A stretch of 64,000 nt of DNA, taken from the NCBI RefSeq assembly GCF_029167375.1, contig NZ_JARFTP010000014.1:47800-111799 (forward strand), given 5' to 3'. Source of the stretch: Tsukamurella sp. 8F. GTDB lineage: Bacteria; Actinomycetota; Actinomycetes; Mycobacteriales; Mycobacteriaceae. Shown piece by piece: positions 38,350-49,062 of the stretch. Position 1 is the stretch's first letter. Each line of letters starts with the position of its first letter. Both the position numbers and the translations under genes were made by a program. A model generated the notes under the pieces. The model was not told the DNA's origin and did no database searches. It saw nothing but the letters and a program-made list of their open reading frames with translations.

Positions 38350-38409
38350 CCCTAGTAGAAAGCCGCCTCCCACCTGAGATTCCAGGTGGGAGGCGGCTTT
38401 CTACTAGGG
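38350..38409. terminator. 27-bp perfect hairpin between convergent genes
   Basis: Left arm 38350-38376 (begins CCCTAGTAGAAAGCC) and right arm 38383-38409 are exact reverse complements with the 6-base loop AGATTC. It fills the gap between the membrane-protein gene and sahH, which point at each other, and would stop transcription in both directions. The AAAG/CTTT steps in the stem give weak A- and T-tracts on the two strands. Confidence 0.85.
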
Positions 38410-38417
38410 ACTGGGGC

Positions 38418-39890
<1,473 letters not shown>

Positions 39891-39897
39891 GAAGTCA

Positions 39898-39903
39898 AGG
39901 CTA
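39898..39903 (-). promoter_or_regulatory. -10 element TAGCCT, leaderless sahH
   Basis: On the minus strand TAGCCT ends 7 bases before the GTG of sahH and no ribosome site intervenes. I saw no SAH-riboswitch-like fold in the 100 bases upstream. Confidence 0.6.
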
Positions 39904-39990
39904 ACCGGACATGCCGAGACCGGAACCCGCGGGCGCTTTCTGTGGCGTATCCGGGCATCCGGACCGCATGCATGGCCCGCGGTTCGAGAG

Positions 39991-41469
39991 CTATTCGACT
40001 TCGCCGCGGTCGCGCTTACCGAGTATCGAGTGCCGGTAACCGTAGATCCCGTACACCACCACGCCGGCGATCATCCAGATCACGAACCGGAACCACGTCT
40101 CGAGCGTGAGGTTGATCATCAGCCAGACGCAGGCCACCACCGCGAGGATCGGCACGAGCGGCACGAGGGGGGTGCGGAATCCGCGTGGCAGGTCGGGGCG
40201 CTTGCGCCGCAGGACGACGACGCCGATGGAGACCAGAACGAAGGCGAAGAGGGTGCCGATATTGATCAGCTTGGCGAGTTCGTCCAGCGGCACCAGTGCC
40301 GCGAACACGGCCACTACGATGCCGACGATGACGGTGATCCGCACCGGGACACCGCGGTCCGAGGTCTTGGCGAGCGATCTCGGCAGCAGGCCGTCCCGCG
40401 ACATCGCGAAGAGCGCACGGTGCTGCCCCATGAGCAGCACCATGACGACGGTGGTCAGGCCGGCGAGCGCGCCGACGGAGATCACGTTCGACGCCCAGTC
40501 CACGCCGTTGATAGAGAACGCGTCGGCGAGGTTCTTCCCCTTGCCGTCCACCGTCGCGAGCTGGGTGTAGCTCACCATGCCGGTCAGGACGACGGTGACC
40601 GCGACGTACAGCACCGTGACGATCCCGAGCGAGCCGAGGATGCCGCGCGGGACGTCACGCTGAGGGTTCTTGGTCTCCTCCGCCGAGGTGGCGACGATGT
40701 CGAAGCCGATGAATGAGAAGAAGACGACGGAGGCGCCGGCGAGCACGCCGTACCAGCCGTAGGTCGACATCCCGCCGCCCGTGAGCACCTGGAAGAACGT
40801 GGAGTCCTGCCAGCGCGATGCGCTGTCGCCGGGCTTCGATGCAGGGATGAACGGCGAGTAGTTGGAGGCCTTGATGTAGAACGCCCCGACGACGATGACC
40901 AGCAGCACCACCGCCACCTTTATGGCGGTTATGACCGCCGAGACCCGCGAGCCGATCTTCGCCCCGAACAACAGCAGCACCGTCAGGACCGCGACGATGA
41001 GGACGGCGCCCCAGTCCACCTTGACGCCGCCGATGTGCACCGTCGTCGACTCGACTCCGAGGACCGTACCCAGGTAGCTCGACCAGCCGCTCGCGACGGC
41101 CGCGGCGGCGAGCGAGAACTCGAGGATCAGATCCCAGCCGATGATCCAGGCGACGAACTCGCCGAAGGTCGCGTAGGAGAACGTGTACGCCGATCCGGCG
41201 ACCGGCACCGTCGACGCGAACTCCGCATAGCAGAGGGCGGCGAGACCGCAGGCGATCGCGGCGATGACGAAGGCGACGGACACCGCCGGGCCCGCGTTGT
41301 CGCCCGCCGTCTGGGCCGTGACCGTGAAGATGCCGGCGCCGATCACGACGGCGACACCGAAGATCGTCAGGTCCCACGCTGTGAGTTGCTTCTTCAGGCG
41401 GGTGCCGACCACCTCGGTGTCGGCGATCGACTGCTCCACGGATTTCGTGCGCAGCAGTGGGTTCGACAT
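39991..41469 (-). CDS. APC-family amino-acid permease
   Basis: A 492-residue transporter of the amino acid-polyamine-organocation family (cationic amino-acid/YfnA type). TM1 holds the unwound-helix motif GAGIFTV, followed by [20 protein letters not shown] and the [17 protein letters not shown] region. About 12 hydrophobic helices are apparent. It imports or exchanges an amino acid; the substrate is not resolved. ATG 41469 with GAAGGAAG upstream. M. tuberculosis keeps a cationic amino-acid permease gene in the same neighbourhood as sahH and manA. Confidence 0.9.
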   Translation of the reverse strand: MSNPLLRTKSVEQSIADTEVVGTRLKKQLTAWDLTIFGVAVVIGAGIFTVTAQTAGDNAGPAVSVAFVIAAIACGLAALCYAEFASTVPVAGSAYTFSYATFGEFVAWIIGWDLILEFSLAAAAVASGWSSYLGTVLGVESTTVHIGGVKVDWGAVLIVAVLTVLLLFGAKIGSRVSAVITAIKVAVVLLVIVVGAFYIKASNYSPFIPASKPGDSASRWQDSTFFQVLTGGGMSTYGWYGVLAGASVVFFSFIGFDIVATSAEETKNPQRDVPRGILGSLGIVTVLYVAVTVVLTGMVSYTQLATVDGKGKNLADAFSINGVDWASNVISVGALAGLTTVVMVLLMGQHRALFAMSRDGLLPRSLAKTSDRGVPVRITVIVGIVVAVFAALVPLDELAKLINIGTLFAFVLVSIGVVVLRRKRPDLPRGFRTPLVPLVPILAVVACVWLMINLTLETWFRFVIWMIAGVVVYGIYGYRHSILGKRDRGEVE

Positions 41470-41573
41470 GGCGCTTCCTTCGTAGCTCGTGGCCGTCTGG
41501 GGCCTCCATCAAACCGCACTCGCCGATCCGACGCCCGCACTTCCCGGCCATGAGGCTCCGATCGGCCCGTAGG

Positions 41574-42470
41574 TCAGAACGCGTCGGTCACGACGATGCC
41601 GCTCACCGGCCCTTCGAAGGTCACGATCGTACGCTCGGCGCCGGCCCAATCCGCAAGCGGGACCGCGCGTATGGATCCGCCGAGGTCCGAGACGTACGCG
41701 ACGGAGTTCGTGTCGTCGACCGCGAGGCCGATCGCCTCCCGGAAGCCGCGCGCGAGGATCTCGGGCCGACGGCCGCTCTCGCCGGGGAGCGGGACGGGCG
41801 CTCGGTTGAGCGTGTTGCCGTCCGGCTCCGCCCCGCGGTCGGTCCAGTAGAGGTCGCGGCCCGCGATCTCCAGATCGATGGGCTCCGGCAGCCCGTCCCA
41901 GAGGACCTCGATATCGGTACGGCCGTACGGATCTTCTGGAACGGCTAAGGGAGCACGCAGAATCCGCCCACGTCCGCCCTTCACGGGTCCCTTCTGCGTC
42001 CAGTACAGCCAGCCACCGTCGGGGTCCACCGCCACGCCGACGCACTCGTCGAGCTTCCCGTGCCCGGCGTTGACGATGTGGTCCGCCGGGTCCGAGCCGT
42101 CGAGCCGGCAACTCGACACCCGGAATCCCTCCCGGTCACTCCAGTAGAGCCGGGCCCCGTCGGTGGCGAGTTGCTTGCCCGTGGTGATCGCCCCGGCCGG
42201 AAGGACGTCCCGGGGCTCGGCCGATGCCCCGCCCAGCGCCAGCGCATGCAGACCGCCGTTGCGGGGCGAGTAGTCGCGCCCGGCCTCCCCGGCGACGTCC
42301 GGGTCGACGATCGGTGCGCCCATGGTCGTCCAGTACACGACCCCGTCGACGACCACGATTCCGTCGGGCGCGTCGCCTGCGTCCGGGGTCAGGCGCTCTA
42401 CCCGCGCGGTCGCCGGATCGATGCGCACGATCGCGTTACCGCGGATCAGCAGTGCCAAAAGCGAAGTCAT
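41574..42470 (-). CDS. YWTD/SMP-30-like beta-propeller protein
   Basis: A 298-residue protein of repeated beta-propeller blades. Each carries a YWT or YWS motif: DGVVYWTTMG, DGARLYWSDRE, PDGGWLYWTQKG, AGRDLYWTDRG and a fifth VAYVSDLG. This resembles the YWTD propeller of LDL-receptor-type domains and distant sugar lactonases. No signal peptide is present, so it is cytoplasmic. It is the last gene of the CoA-transferase operon (ATG 3 bases after the preceding stop) and may be a lactonase or esterase acting on a pathway intermediate. Confidence 0.75.
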   Translation of the reverse strand: MTSLLALLIRGNAIVRIDPATARVERLTPDAGDAPDGIVVVDGVVYWTTMGAPIVDPDVAGEAGRDYSPRNGGLHALALGGASAEPRDVLPAGAITTGKQLATDGARLYWSDREGFRVSSCRLDGSDPADHIVNAGHGKLDECVGVAVDPDGGWLYWTQKGPVKGGRGRILRAPLAVPEDPYGRTDIEVLWDGLPEPIDLEIAGRDLYWTDRGAEPDGNTLNRAPVPLPGESGRRPEILARGFREAIGLAVDDTNSVAYVSDLGGSIRAVPLADWAGAERTIVTFEGPVSGIVVTDAF

Positions 42471-42473
42471 GCG

Positions 42474-43976
42474 CTACCCCTGACGCCAGATCGGCAGTCC
42501 CGCGCCGCGCGGGACCAATGGATTGGTGTAGTAACCGGGGGTCTGGGACATCCGTACCTGTTCTGCGATGCCCTGGTACCGCCCCAGAGAAGTGTCCGCG
42601 GTGAAGGTCTGCGGATCGAGGTATTCGTGTCCCGGTGCGCTCCCCGCCACGCCGGCCGCGTACGCCTTGTCGAACGTGCCCAGGCTGAGCAGCCACAGTG
42701 CGGTACGAGTCAACGAGACCGTCACCTTGTACGAGCCGCCCTGTTCCGCGCGCAGCATCAACGCGCGCAGTACGCCGAGCTCGAGCAGCCAGGACGTGAT
42801 GTAGTCGTTCACGACGGGCAGGGCGGGCAGGGCCGGCACGCCGTTCTCACCTTCTGAGAGCATCACGCCCGCAAGCGCACCGGCGGTCTGATCGAAGCCC
42901 ACCCGGCCTGCCCACAGACCGGTCTCCCCGTTGAGGTTCACGGTCGCATGGATGAGGCCGGGGCGCTGCGCAACCGCGGAGTCGACGTCCAGTCCGCGGC
43001 GCCGGAGGTAGCCCGGCCGGCGGTTGGCGAAGAACACGTCCGCCCCGCGCAGCAGACCGAGCATGGTCTCGGACCCCGCGCCGGTCTTCAGATCCAGTGT
43101 CGTCGAGCGCATCCCGACGTTGGACGTCCCGTACAGCAGCGGCATCTCCCACTCGTACGGATCCCACACGTTGAGCACGTCGGCGCCGTGCAATGCGAGC
43201 GCGCGGCCGCAGCCGGCGCCGGCGATGATGTGGGCCCGCCCGAGCGCCCGCACACCCGACAGGGGCATGGTTCCTCCCTCGGGGAGAGGCTCGGGATCGC
43301 TGTCCCCCACCTTCTCGATGACGACCGGATTCATCGGGCCCAGCACCTGCTGGTACTGATCGGACGCGATGATCTCGCCGACGGTCCGGCACATCGGCAT
43401 GATGATGCCGGCCTCCTCGCCCGCGGTCTCGAGATCCTCAGCCTTCCACTTGGAGATCGCCTCGGCCACGCGGGATTCCACCTCGGGCACGTCTAGCAGC
43501 GCGGCGGTGTCGTTGCGCAGTCGTGGGTACGGCCCCATCGGGTGCACCCAGCGGTCGTCGGCCGTGCGATAGAAGCGGTCCGTTGCGAAAGCGTCGGAGA
43601 CGCGCACCGTGTCCACCATCGGGTACCCGTTGAGCAGTTCCCACCTGCGGTCGTAGAACGGGCACAGCCGGTGCGGTGCGACCCGCAGGTCCATCGCGAT
43701 GTCCTGGGCGCGTCCGCCGCGCATCCGCCAGATCGCGGCGACGGCGACAGACTTCGCGACCAGGGCCAGGGATGTCGCACCGGCCAGGCGCAAGGTGCCC
43801 GGCAACACGGGATCGGCTCCGACGAAGTCGATCGCACCGCCCGAATCGGAGGCCGCGAGGCCGACGGTGGACAGCAGATCGTCGAGCGCGGCGTGGAGGT
43901 CGTAGCCGTCATCGGTCGCGGGGGCCTGCTGCAGGCGTTCGGTCTGATCGTTCAGCCGGGTCGTCGGGTCGGTCAT
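42474..43976 (-). CDS. CaiB/BaiF-family CoA transferase, long form
   Basis: A 500-residue class III CoA transferase with an N-terminal extension of about 230 residues made of a divergent half of the fold, then the usual core GRAHIIAGAGCGRALALHGADVLNVWD (shown as fragments) and PVVNDYITSWLLELGVLRAL, whose Asp is a candidate catalytic residue. It moves CoA between carboxylic acids. Overlaps the dehydrogenase gene by ATGA. With two CoA transferases in the operon, one may serve activation and the other release of the acid. Confidence 0.85.
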   Translation of the reverse strand: MTDPTTRLNDQTERLQQAPATDDGYDLHAALDDLLSTVGLAASDSGGAIDFVGADPVLPGTLRLAGATSLALVAKSVAVAAIWRMRGGRAQDIAMDLRVAPHRLCPFYDRRWELLNGYPMVDTVRVSDAFATDRFYRTADDRWVHPMGPYPRLRNDTAALLDVPEVESRVAEAISKWKAEDLETAGEEAGIIMPMCRTVGEIIASDQYQQVLGPMNPVVIEKVGDSDPEPLPEGGTMPLSGVRALGRAHIIAGAGCGRALALHGADVLNVWDPYEWEMPLLYGTSNVGMRSTTLDLKTGAGSETMLGLLRGADVFFANRRPGYLRRRGLDVDSAVAQRPGLIHATVNLNGETGLWAGRVGFDQTAGALAGVMLSEGENGVPALPALPVVNDYITSWLLELGVLRALMLRAEQGGSYKVTVSLTRTALWLLSLGTFDKAYAAGVAGSAPGHEYLDPQTFTADTSLGRYQGIAEQVRMSQTPGYYTNPLVPRGAGLPIWRQG

Positions 43977-44860
43977 CGCACGGCCTCCGTATCGGCGGTC
44001 CCATCGGGGTGGTCGGTCCGCGCGAGAGCCTCGAGGACCGCACGCGTTCTCCGATCGCGTTGGTCGACGAGCCTCTGGTAGGCCTCCTCGCCGGTGCCGT
44101 AGGCCGCCTCGACGGCCGCGTAGACCTCGTCGTTCCGCGCGGGATCGGGCGCGCCGACGTCGAAAGTCATCGCCGCGCCCACATGTGCGGCGAGGTGCCG
44201 GATCCCGCCGGGGCCGCCTCCCAGGTGACGGGACTCGAACGGTCCGATCGTGGACCAGCGCAGCCCGAGCGAGGCACGCACGAGGACATCCAGCTCGGCG
44301 GGGTCGATGACGCCCTGCTGCACCAGGTAGGTGGCCTGCTCGTTGAAGACACGCTGCAGGCGGTTGCCGACGAATCCCGCGATCTCCTTGTTGAGCCGGA
44401 TCGGCAGCTTTCCCAGCTGCCGATAGACCTCCACGGCGCGGTCTACGGTCGAGGCCGCCGTGGACGGCGACGGGACGACCTCGACCAGCGGCATCAGTTC
44501 CGGCGGGTTGAACGGATGGCCGACGACGATGCGATCGGCGGCCGGGTTGTCCGCCGCGAACACCGAGGGCAGCAACGTCGACGAGGAAGAAGCCAGGACG
44601 ACTCCGTCGGCGGTGTGCTGGGCGGCCGTGGCGAACAGCTCACGCTTGACCTCGACCCGTTCGGGTCCGTTCTCCTGGACGAAGTCCGCGCCGCGCAGGG
44701 CTTCCGCGAGATCGGGCACCGCTGTGGCGGCCGTACCCTCCAGCACCTCGTCGAGGTCCGGGCGCGGATCCGAGACCCGCACCTCCCATCCGGCGTCGGC
44801 GAACAGCCGGGCCCACGAGACGCCGATGACCCCGGCACCGATGACGGTCACAACAGCCAT
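43973..44860 (-). CDS. 3-hydroxyacyl-CoA dehydrogenase-type (lambda-crystallin) oxidoreductase
   Basis: A 295-residue NAD-dependent dehydrogenase. Rossmann motif GAGVIGVSWARLFADAGW, the catalytic His in VGHPFNPPELMPLVEVV and NKEIAGFVGNRLQRV place it with L-gulonate 3-dehydrogenase, carnitine 3-dehydrogenase and 3-hydroxybutyryl-CoA dehydrogenase. The substrate may be a free 3-hydroxy acid or a CoA ester. ATG 44860 follows GAGGAGG and lies 2 bases after the upstream stop. Confidence 0.85.
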   Translation of the reverse strand: MAVVTVIGAGVIGVSWARLFADAGWEVRVSDPRPDLDEVLEGTAATAVPDLAEALRGADFVQENGPERVEVKRELFATAAQHTADGVVLASSSSTLLPSVFAADNPAADRIVVGHPFNPPELMPLVEVVPSPSTAASTVDRAVEVYRQLGKLPIRLNKEIAGFVGNRLQRVFNEQATYLVQQGVIDPAELDVLVRASLGLRWSTIGPFESRHLGGGPGGIRHLAAHVGAAMTFDVGAPDPARNDEVYAAVEAAYGTGEEAYQRLVDQRDRRTRAVLEALARTDHPDGTADTEAVR

Positions 44861-44862
44861 TT

Positions 44863-46065
44863 CTAGTGTCCTCCTCGTTCTCCAGCCGCCCGGCGTTCGC
44901 CCAGGACGGATTCGGTGCTCTCGCCTGCACGTTCGGGCAGACGACGGATGTTGACCGGGGTCCGCGAGTAGCCCAACGGATTGCGGGACACCCGGATCCG
45001 GCCTTCGGTCGGGTGGTCGACCTCCGTGATCAGTTGCATCTCGCGGACGTATGGATCGCCGGGGAGCTCGGCGATGTCGACGACGCGCCCGTACGGCATG
45101 TCGTTCGCGGTGAGGTACTCCTCCCACTCGGCGAGGGTGAGGCGATCGGAGCGGTCGTGCACCGCCTGCACCCCCGCATAGAAGAATTCCCTGTCGATCA
45201 CAGGGTCGAGAAAGCGTGGGTCGGCGGCCAGGTCGTCGGCGCCGACCGCGACGAGTAGGCGCCGCACGTCGTCGTTGGTGTACGGCACCGCGGCTATCGC
45301 GCGCCCGTCCGCGGTCGCCATCGCGGCGTGGGTCTCCGCGAAGCTCAGCGGGTTGCCCACGTCGCCCGCGGCCGGGGCGAAGACCTCGCCGGCCATGTGC
45401 TCGACGGTGTTGAAGGCGATCAGCGCGTCCGCCATCGCAAGGGAGACGAGTTGCCCCTCGCCGCTGCGCTCGCGCTCGTACAGGGCGCCCAGGACACCGC
45501 TCACGAGGTACAGCGACGCAGTCTTGTCGGCGATGTAGGTCGGGACGAACTGCAGGGATCCGGAAGCGCGGCGCTGCAGATCCACCAGTCCCGAAACCGC
45601 CTGCACGACTTCGTCGTACGCCGGCCGGTTGCGCTCTTCGGACGCCGCGTTGAAGCCCTGTGCGTGGGCGTAGACGAGCTTCGGGAATTCCTGTGCGATC
45701 TGGTCGTAGGCGATGCCGAGGCGCTCGAGCGCGCCTGCGCGCATGTTGGTGACGAGGACGTCGGCATCGGCCAGCAGGCCCATCAGCGCTGCGTGGCCGT
45801 CGTCGGTCTTGAGGTTCAGGGCGACGCTGCGCTTGTTGCGATTGACCTGCATGTAGAGCGGCGCCATGCCCGGGTTACGGCCTGTGTTGGCCGGGGCGTT
45901 CCGCGCGGTGTCGAACGGGGGTTCCACGCGCACCACGTCGGCGCCCATGTCGCCGAGGACCTGAGTGGCCATCGGTCCCATGACCACCGTGGACAGGTCC
46001 ACGATGCGCACGCCCGCGAGCGGTCCGGTCGGTGGGGCGCCCAACTCGATCTGCGATGTCGTCAT
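44863..46065 (-). CDS. CaiB/BaiF-family CoA transferase, short form
   Basis: A 400-residue class III CoA transferase of full canonical length: LAGVRIVDLSTVVMGPMATQ at the front, MGADVVRVEPP, the substrate element RPAYDEVVQAVSGL and PTYIADKTASLYLVSGVLGA, whose Asp aligns with the catalytic residue of formyl-CoA transferase. First gene of the operon; ATG 46065 follows GAAGGGAAG. It is divergent from the LysR gene, which probably controls the whole four-gene unit. Confidence 0.9.
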   Translation of the reverse strand: MTTSQIELGAPPTGPLAGVRIVDLSTVVMGPMATQVLGDMGADVVRVEPPFDTARNAPANTGRNPGMAPLYMQVNRNKRSVALNLKTDDGHAALMGLLADADVLVTNMRAGALERLGIAYDQIAQEFPKLVYAHAQGFNAASEERNRPAYDEVVQAVSGLVDLQRRASGSLQFVPTYIADKTASLYLVSGVLGALYERERSGEGQLVSLAMADALIAFNTVEHMAGEVFAPAAGDVGNPLSFAETHAAMATADGRAIAAVPYTNDDVRRLLVAVGADDLAADPRFLDPVIDREFFYAGVQAVHDRSDRLTLAEWEEYLTANDMPYGRVVDIAELPGDPYVREMQLITEVDHPTEGRIRVSRNPLGYSRTPVNIRRLPERAGESTESVLGERRAAGERGGH

Positions 46066-46146
46066 CTTCGTCGCTTCCCTTCTCTTCCCTACTCACAGTA
46101 GGTAGTTAGCACTGGTTATGGAATGTCGAAAGGTTGCGCTCCGGCG

Positions 46147-46161
46147 TTATCGATGCGATAA
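46147..46161. promoter_or_regulatory. Candidate LysR box in the lysR-caiB gap
   Basis: TTATCGATGCGATAA is a perfect 6+6 inverted repeat around ATG and contains the T-N11-A motif of LysR-type regulators. It lies 8 bases before the lysR start. A second interrupted palindrome (CCTAC, 5 bases, GTAGG) is at 46088-46102 nearer to the CoA-transferase gene. Confidence 0.5.
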
Positions 46162-46168
46162 AACAGCG

Positions 46169-47047
46169 ATGGACGTCCACCATCTGCGGTACTTCCTCGC
46201 CGTAGCGCGGGAACTCAACTTCACGCGGGCCGCGGCGTCCTTACACATGACCGTTCCCCCTCTGTCGCAACGGATCCGGTCCCTCGAGGCCGAGCTGGGC
46301 TGCCCCCTCTTCGATCGCTCGACCCACCACACCCGGCTGACCGACGCCGGCGAGCGACTCGTCCCGCTCGCGGGCCGGATCGTGGCGGATGTCGACCGCA
46401 TCCCCGAGACCGTCCGGGCCCCGCAGGCCCGCCCGCACGCCAGGATGGCCGTCCCCGACGCGCTCGACACCGGACAGCGACGCACGATCGCCCGCCTCCT
46501 CGACGAGCAGGCCGACAGCTATGAGATCGAGGTCCGTCAGGTCGCATCCCTCGACGTCGCGCAGGCACTTGTGCACAGGGCCGTCGATCTCGCGTTCAGC
46601 AGGATCCCCGCCACGCATCCCGCACTCGCGGAGACCATCGTGTCGACGCAGCCGCTGGCGGTGATCTGCGATGCGACGCACTTTCCACCCGGAGCCGTGT
46701 TACGGCCCGCCGATCTGAACGGCTTCACGCTGGTCGGCGGACCGGCGCACTGGGACCTGCGGTCCGAGGCGGAGCGCGCACGCCTGCTGGGCGCGGGCGT
46801 CCGACTGGACCCGTCGCCGGGCTACACCGACGTAGGCGGGATGCTTCTCGTGCTGAGCGGGCGACGGCGGTTCACCATGGTGCCTGCGGGCGCCGACCTC
46901 GTTCGCGCAGTCGACCCGGCCGAATTCGCGGTGCACCCGGTCAACGACGACATCCCGCCGCTGGTCACGCGCGCGGTGTACCGCTCGGGTGAGGAATGGA
47001 TCACGCCACTGGTCGATGCGACCGTCGCCGCGTTCGAAGGTGCCTGA
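46169..47047 (+). CDS. LysR-family transcriptional regulator
   Basis: A 292-residue LysR-type regulator. The N-terminal winged helix reads [38 protein letters not shown] and [18 protein letters not shown]; the C-terminal half is the effector-binding domain (about residue 90 on). Start ATG 46169 rather than an earlier frame start at 46118, since the family begins with MDVHHLRYF. It should bind the repeats in the gap and respond to an intermediate of the CoA-transferase pathway. It converges on the ABC exporter gene with 25 bases between. Confidence 0.9.
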   Translation: MDVHHLRYFLAVARELNFTRAAASLHMTVPPLSQRIRSLEAELGCPLFDRSTHHTRLTDAGERLVPLAGRIVADVDRIPETVRAPQARPHARMAVPDALDTGQRRTIARLLDEQADSYEIEVRQVASLDVAQALVHRAVDLAFSRIPATHPALAETIVSTQPLAVICDATHFPPGAVLRPADLNGFTLVGGPAHWDLRSEAERARLLGAGVRLDPSPGYTDVGGMLLVLSGRRRFTMVPAGADLVRAVDPAEFAVHPVNDDIPPLVTRAVYRSGEEWITPLVDATVAAFEGA

Positions 47048-47072
47048 GCAGCCGTGTTCGACGCGTAGGCGT

Positions 47073-48968
47073 TCAGCGGCGGCGGATCCGGTGCCGCAGC
47101 CCGTCCGCGGGGACACCCGGCAGCTTGGGCTCACGGATCGCCGGGGACCGGGGCAGCGCACGCGGCGCCCCGACAGTGCCTGAGGCGGGAATCGCCACCG
47201 TCGGCGGTTCGCCGGCGCGCGCCGGCGCGATGACCCCCCGCTCGGCCTCGTACACCGAGTCCGCCGCGGCGACCAGGATGGGGTCGTGCGTGATCACGAC
47301 GACCGTCTTGCGCTGCGCCAGCGCCCGCAGCGAGCGCGCCAGGTACTCGGTGTTCTGCTTGTCCAGACCCGTCGACGGCTCGTCGAACACGACGACCGGG
47401 GTGTCGCGCGCGACCGCTCGCGCGAGGGCGACACGCTGCCTCTGCCCGCCGGACAGTTCGGGGCCGCCCAGCGTGGTCGGCGTGCCGTAGCCGGCCGGGA
47501 GTTCGTGGACGAACTCGTCTGCCCGCGCGAGCCGGGCAGCGGAGGCGAGGTCGGCACCGTCGTCGGTGCCGTAGCGGATGTTGGATTCGATCGTCCCTGA
47601 GCGGATGACCGCGCGCTGCGGCACCATCGTCACGGCGGCGCGCACCTGCGCGCCGCTCATCGTCGACTCGTCGCGGCCACCCAGGAGGATGTGCCCGGCG
47701 TCGGGCCGTTCCATCCCCGAGACGAGCGCGCCGAACGTGGACTTGCCGCTGCCGCTCGGTCCGGTTATGGCCGTGACCGTTCCGGGCGCGGCCGCGAACG
47801 CATCGACACGCAGCGTGAAGCTCTCCGACCGCGTGAACGTGACCCCCGCCGCGGTGACGGCGACGGGATCGGCCTCGCGCGGCGGGTGGGCGGCACCGAC
47901 GTCGGGCTCGAGGTCGCCGACCACCTCCAGGATGCGATCGGCACTCACCGCCGCACCGACGAGGGCGAGGCGCGTCTCGCTGATCTCCTGGATACGGGGG
48001 TACAGATAGGCGAGGTAGCCCGACAGGGCGAGCAGGGATCCGACGGTGAGCTCTCCCCACCGGACGAGCAGGACGCCACCGACGGTCACCACGATCAGCG
48101 TGAGCGCCTCCGCCGTGCCCAGTACTCCGCCGAACAGTGCCTCGACCCTAGCCTCGCGCATGCGGGCGCGGAACAGCGTTCGGCCGCGGCCGTGTACCGC
48201 CGAGCCCTCGGCCGGTTCCATATTGTGCAGACGGACGTGCTCATGCGTCGATACGATCTCGTTGAGCGTGCCGGCGAGGCCGCTGTGTGCCTTGCGCTCG
48301 GCGAGAGTGACGCGCTCCTGCGCATGGCGGAACGCGCGGGCGACGCCCATCAGGATCGGCACCGCGATCAGCGCGATGATCGTCAGCTTCCAGCTCATGA
48401 TGCCGGCGACGATCACGAGTCCGACGGTCGTCAGCGCGGCGATGACGCCCTGCACGACCGACGAGCTGAGGGCGGTTTCGAGGACGACCACGTCCTCGGT
48501 GAGCCGCACGACGACGTCGCCGACGGACCATTGCTTGAGGCGGTCGAGCGGCACCTTCTGGACGCGCGCGAACATCGCGTCACGGAGCGCCAGCACGATC
48601 CCCTCGCTGGCCTTCGCGCAGGCGATGGTGCCGAAGTAGGTGAGGACCGCACCTACCGCGGTGACCGCGACCCACGCCCCGATGCTGCGTACCATCGCGC
48701 CTTTCGACGAAGCCTCCAGCACCGCGTTCAGCACGTCGGCCATCACCAGCACGGACACCACGTCGACGGTGGCCGCGAGGCACAGCAGCAGCAGGCCTAC
48801 GACGAGCGACCGACGGTGCGGGCGAGCGAACCGCCACAGCAACCGCAGCATCGCGTTCTGCCCCATGCTGCGCCACTGCTGCGCATCGTCCCCCGGCACA
48901 CCATCAGGCCCGAGAGCGCCCACCCCGGGCACCGCACCGCCCGGCACCGGGCCGTTCGTCGGCTGCAT
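47073..48968 (-). CDS. ABC exporter (fused membrane and ATPase domains)
   Basis: A 631-residue half-transporter: disordered N-terminus, six membrane helices (about residues 45-330) and a C-terminal ATPase with [34 protein letters not shown] and VVITHDP. A long Pro-rich tail of about 70 residues ends in RHRIRRR. Exporters of this build pump peptides, lipids or drugs. ATG 48968 is chosen because GAGGAGTACGGAG stands ahead; an earlier GTG/ATG at 49007 is also in frame. A hairpin and a gene for a 32-residue peptide lie directly upstream on the same strand, so that peptide is a candidate cargo or leader. Confidence 0.9.
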   Translation of the reverse strand: MQPTNGPVPGGAVPGVGALGPDGVPGDDAQQWRSMGQNAMLRLLWRFARPHRRSLVVGLLLLCLAATVDVVSVLVMADVLNAVLEASSKGAMVRSIGAWVAVTAVGAVLTYFGTIACAKASEGIVLALRDAMFARVQKVPLDRLKQWSVGDVVVRLTEDVVVLETALSSSVVQGVIAALTTVGLVIVAGIMSWKLTIIALIAVPILMGVARAFRHAQERVTLAERKAHSGLAGTLNEIVSTHEHVRLHNMEPAEGSAVHGRGRTLFRARMREARVEALFGGVLGTAEALTLIVVTVGGVLLVRWGELTVGSLLALSGYLAYLYPRIQEISETRLALVGAAVSADRILEVVGDLEPDVGAAHPPREADPVAVTAAGVTFTRSESFTLRVDAFAAAPGTVTAITGPSGSGKSTFGALVSGMERPDAGHILLGGRDESTMSGAQVRAAVTMVPQRAVIRSGTIESNIRYGTDDGADLASAARLARADEFVHELPAGYGTPTTLGGPELSGGQRQRVALARAVARDTPVVVFDEPSTGLDKQNTEYLARSLRALAQRKTVVVITHDPILVAAADSVYEAERGVIAPARAGEPPTVAIPASGTVGAPRALPRSPAIREPKLPGVPADGLRHRIRRR

Positions 48969-49014
48969 CTCCGTACTCCTCACTGGGTCCCTTCGTATCG
49001 GCTCCACCTACGCG

Positions 49015-49047
49015 GGGGCGGGGCCGGCCCGTGGCCGACCCCGCCCC
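49015..49047 (-). terminator. GC-rich hairpin between small peptide gene and ABC exporter
   Basis: Arms 49015-49029 and 49033-49047 pair over 15 positions with one mismatch and a 3-base loop. On the minus strand it follows the peptide stop codon by 15 bases and precedes the exporter start by about 45. It could be a partial terminator, an attenuator or an RNA-stability element that sets the ratio between the two genes. Confidence 0.65.
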
Positions 49048-49062
49048 GTCACGATCGTGGGA

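Noticed and set aside
39891..39990. An SAH riboswitch upstream of sahH
   Set aside because: The start is probably leaderless and no pseudoknot-like pairing is seen; a -10 element sits only 7 bases from the start codon.
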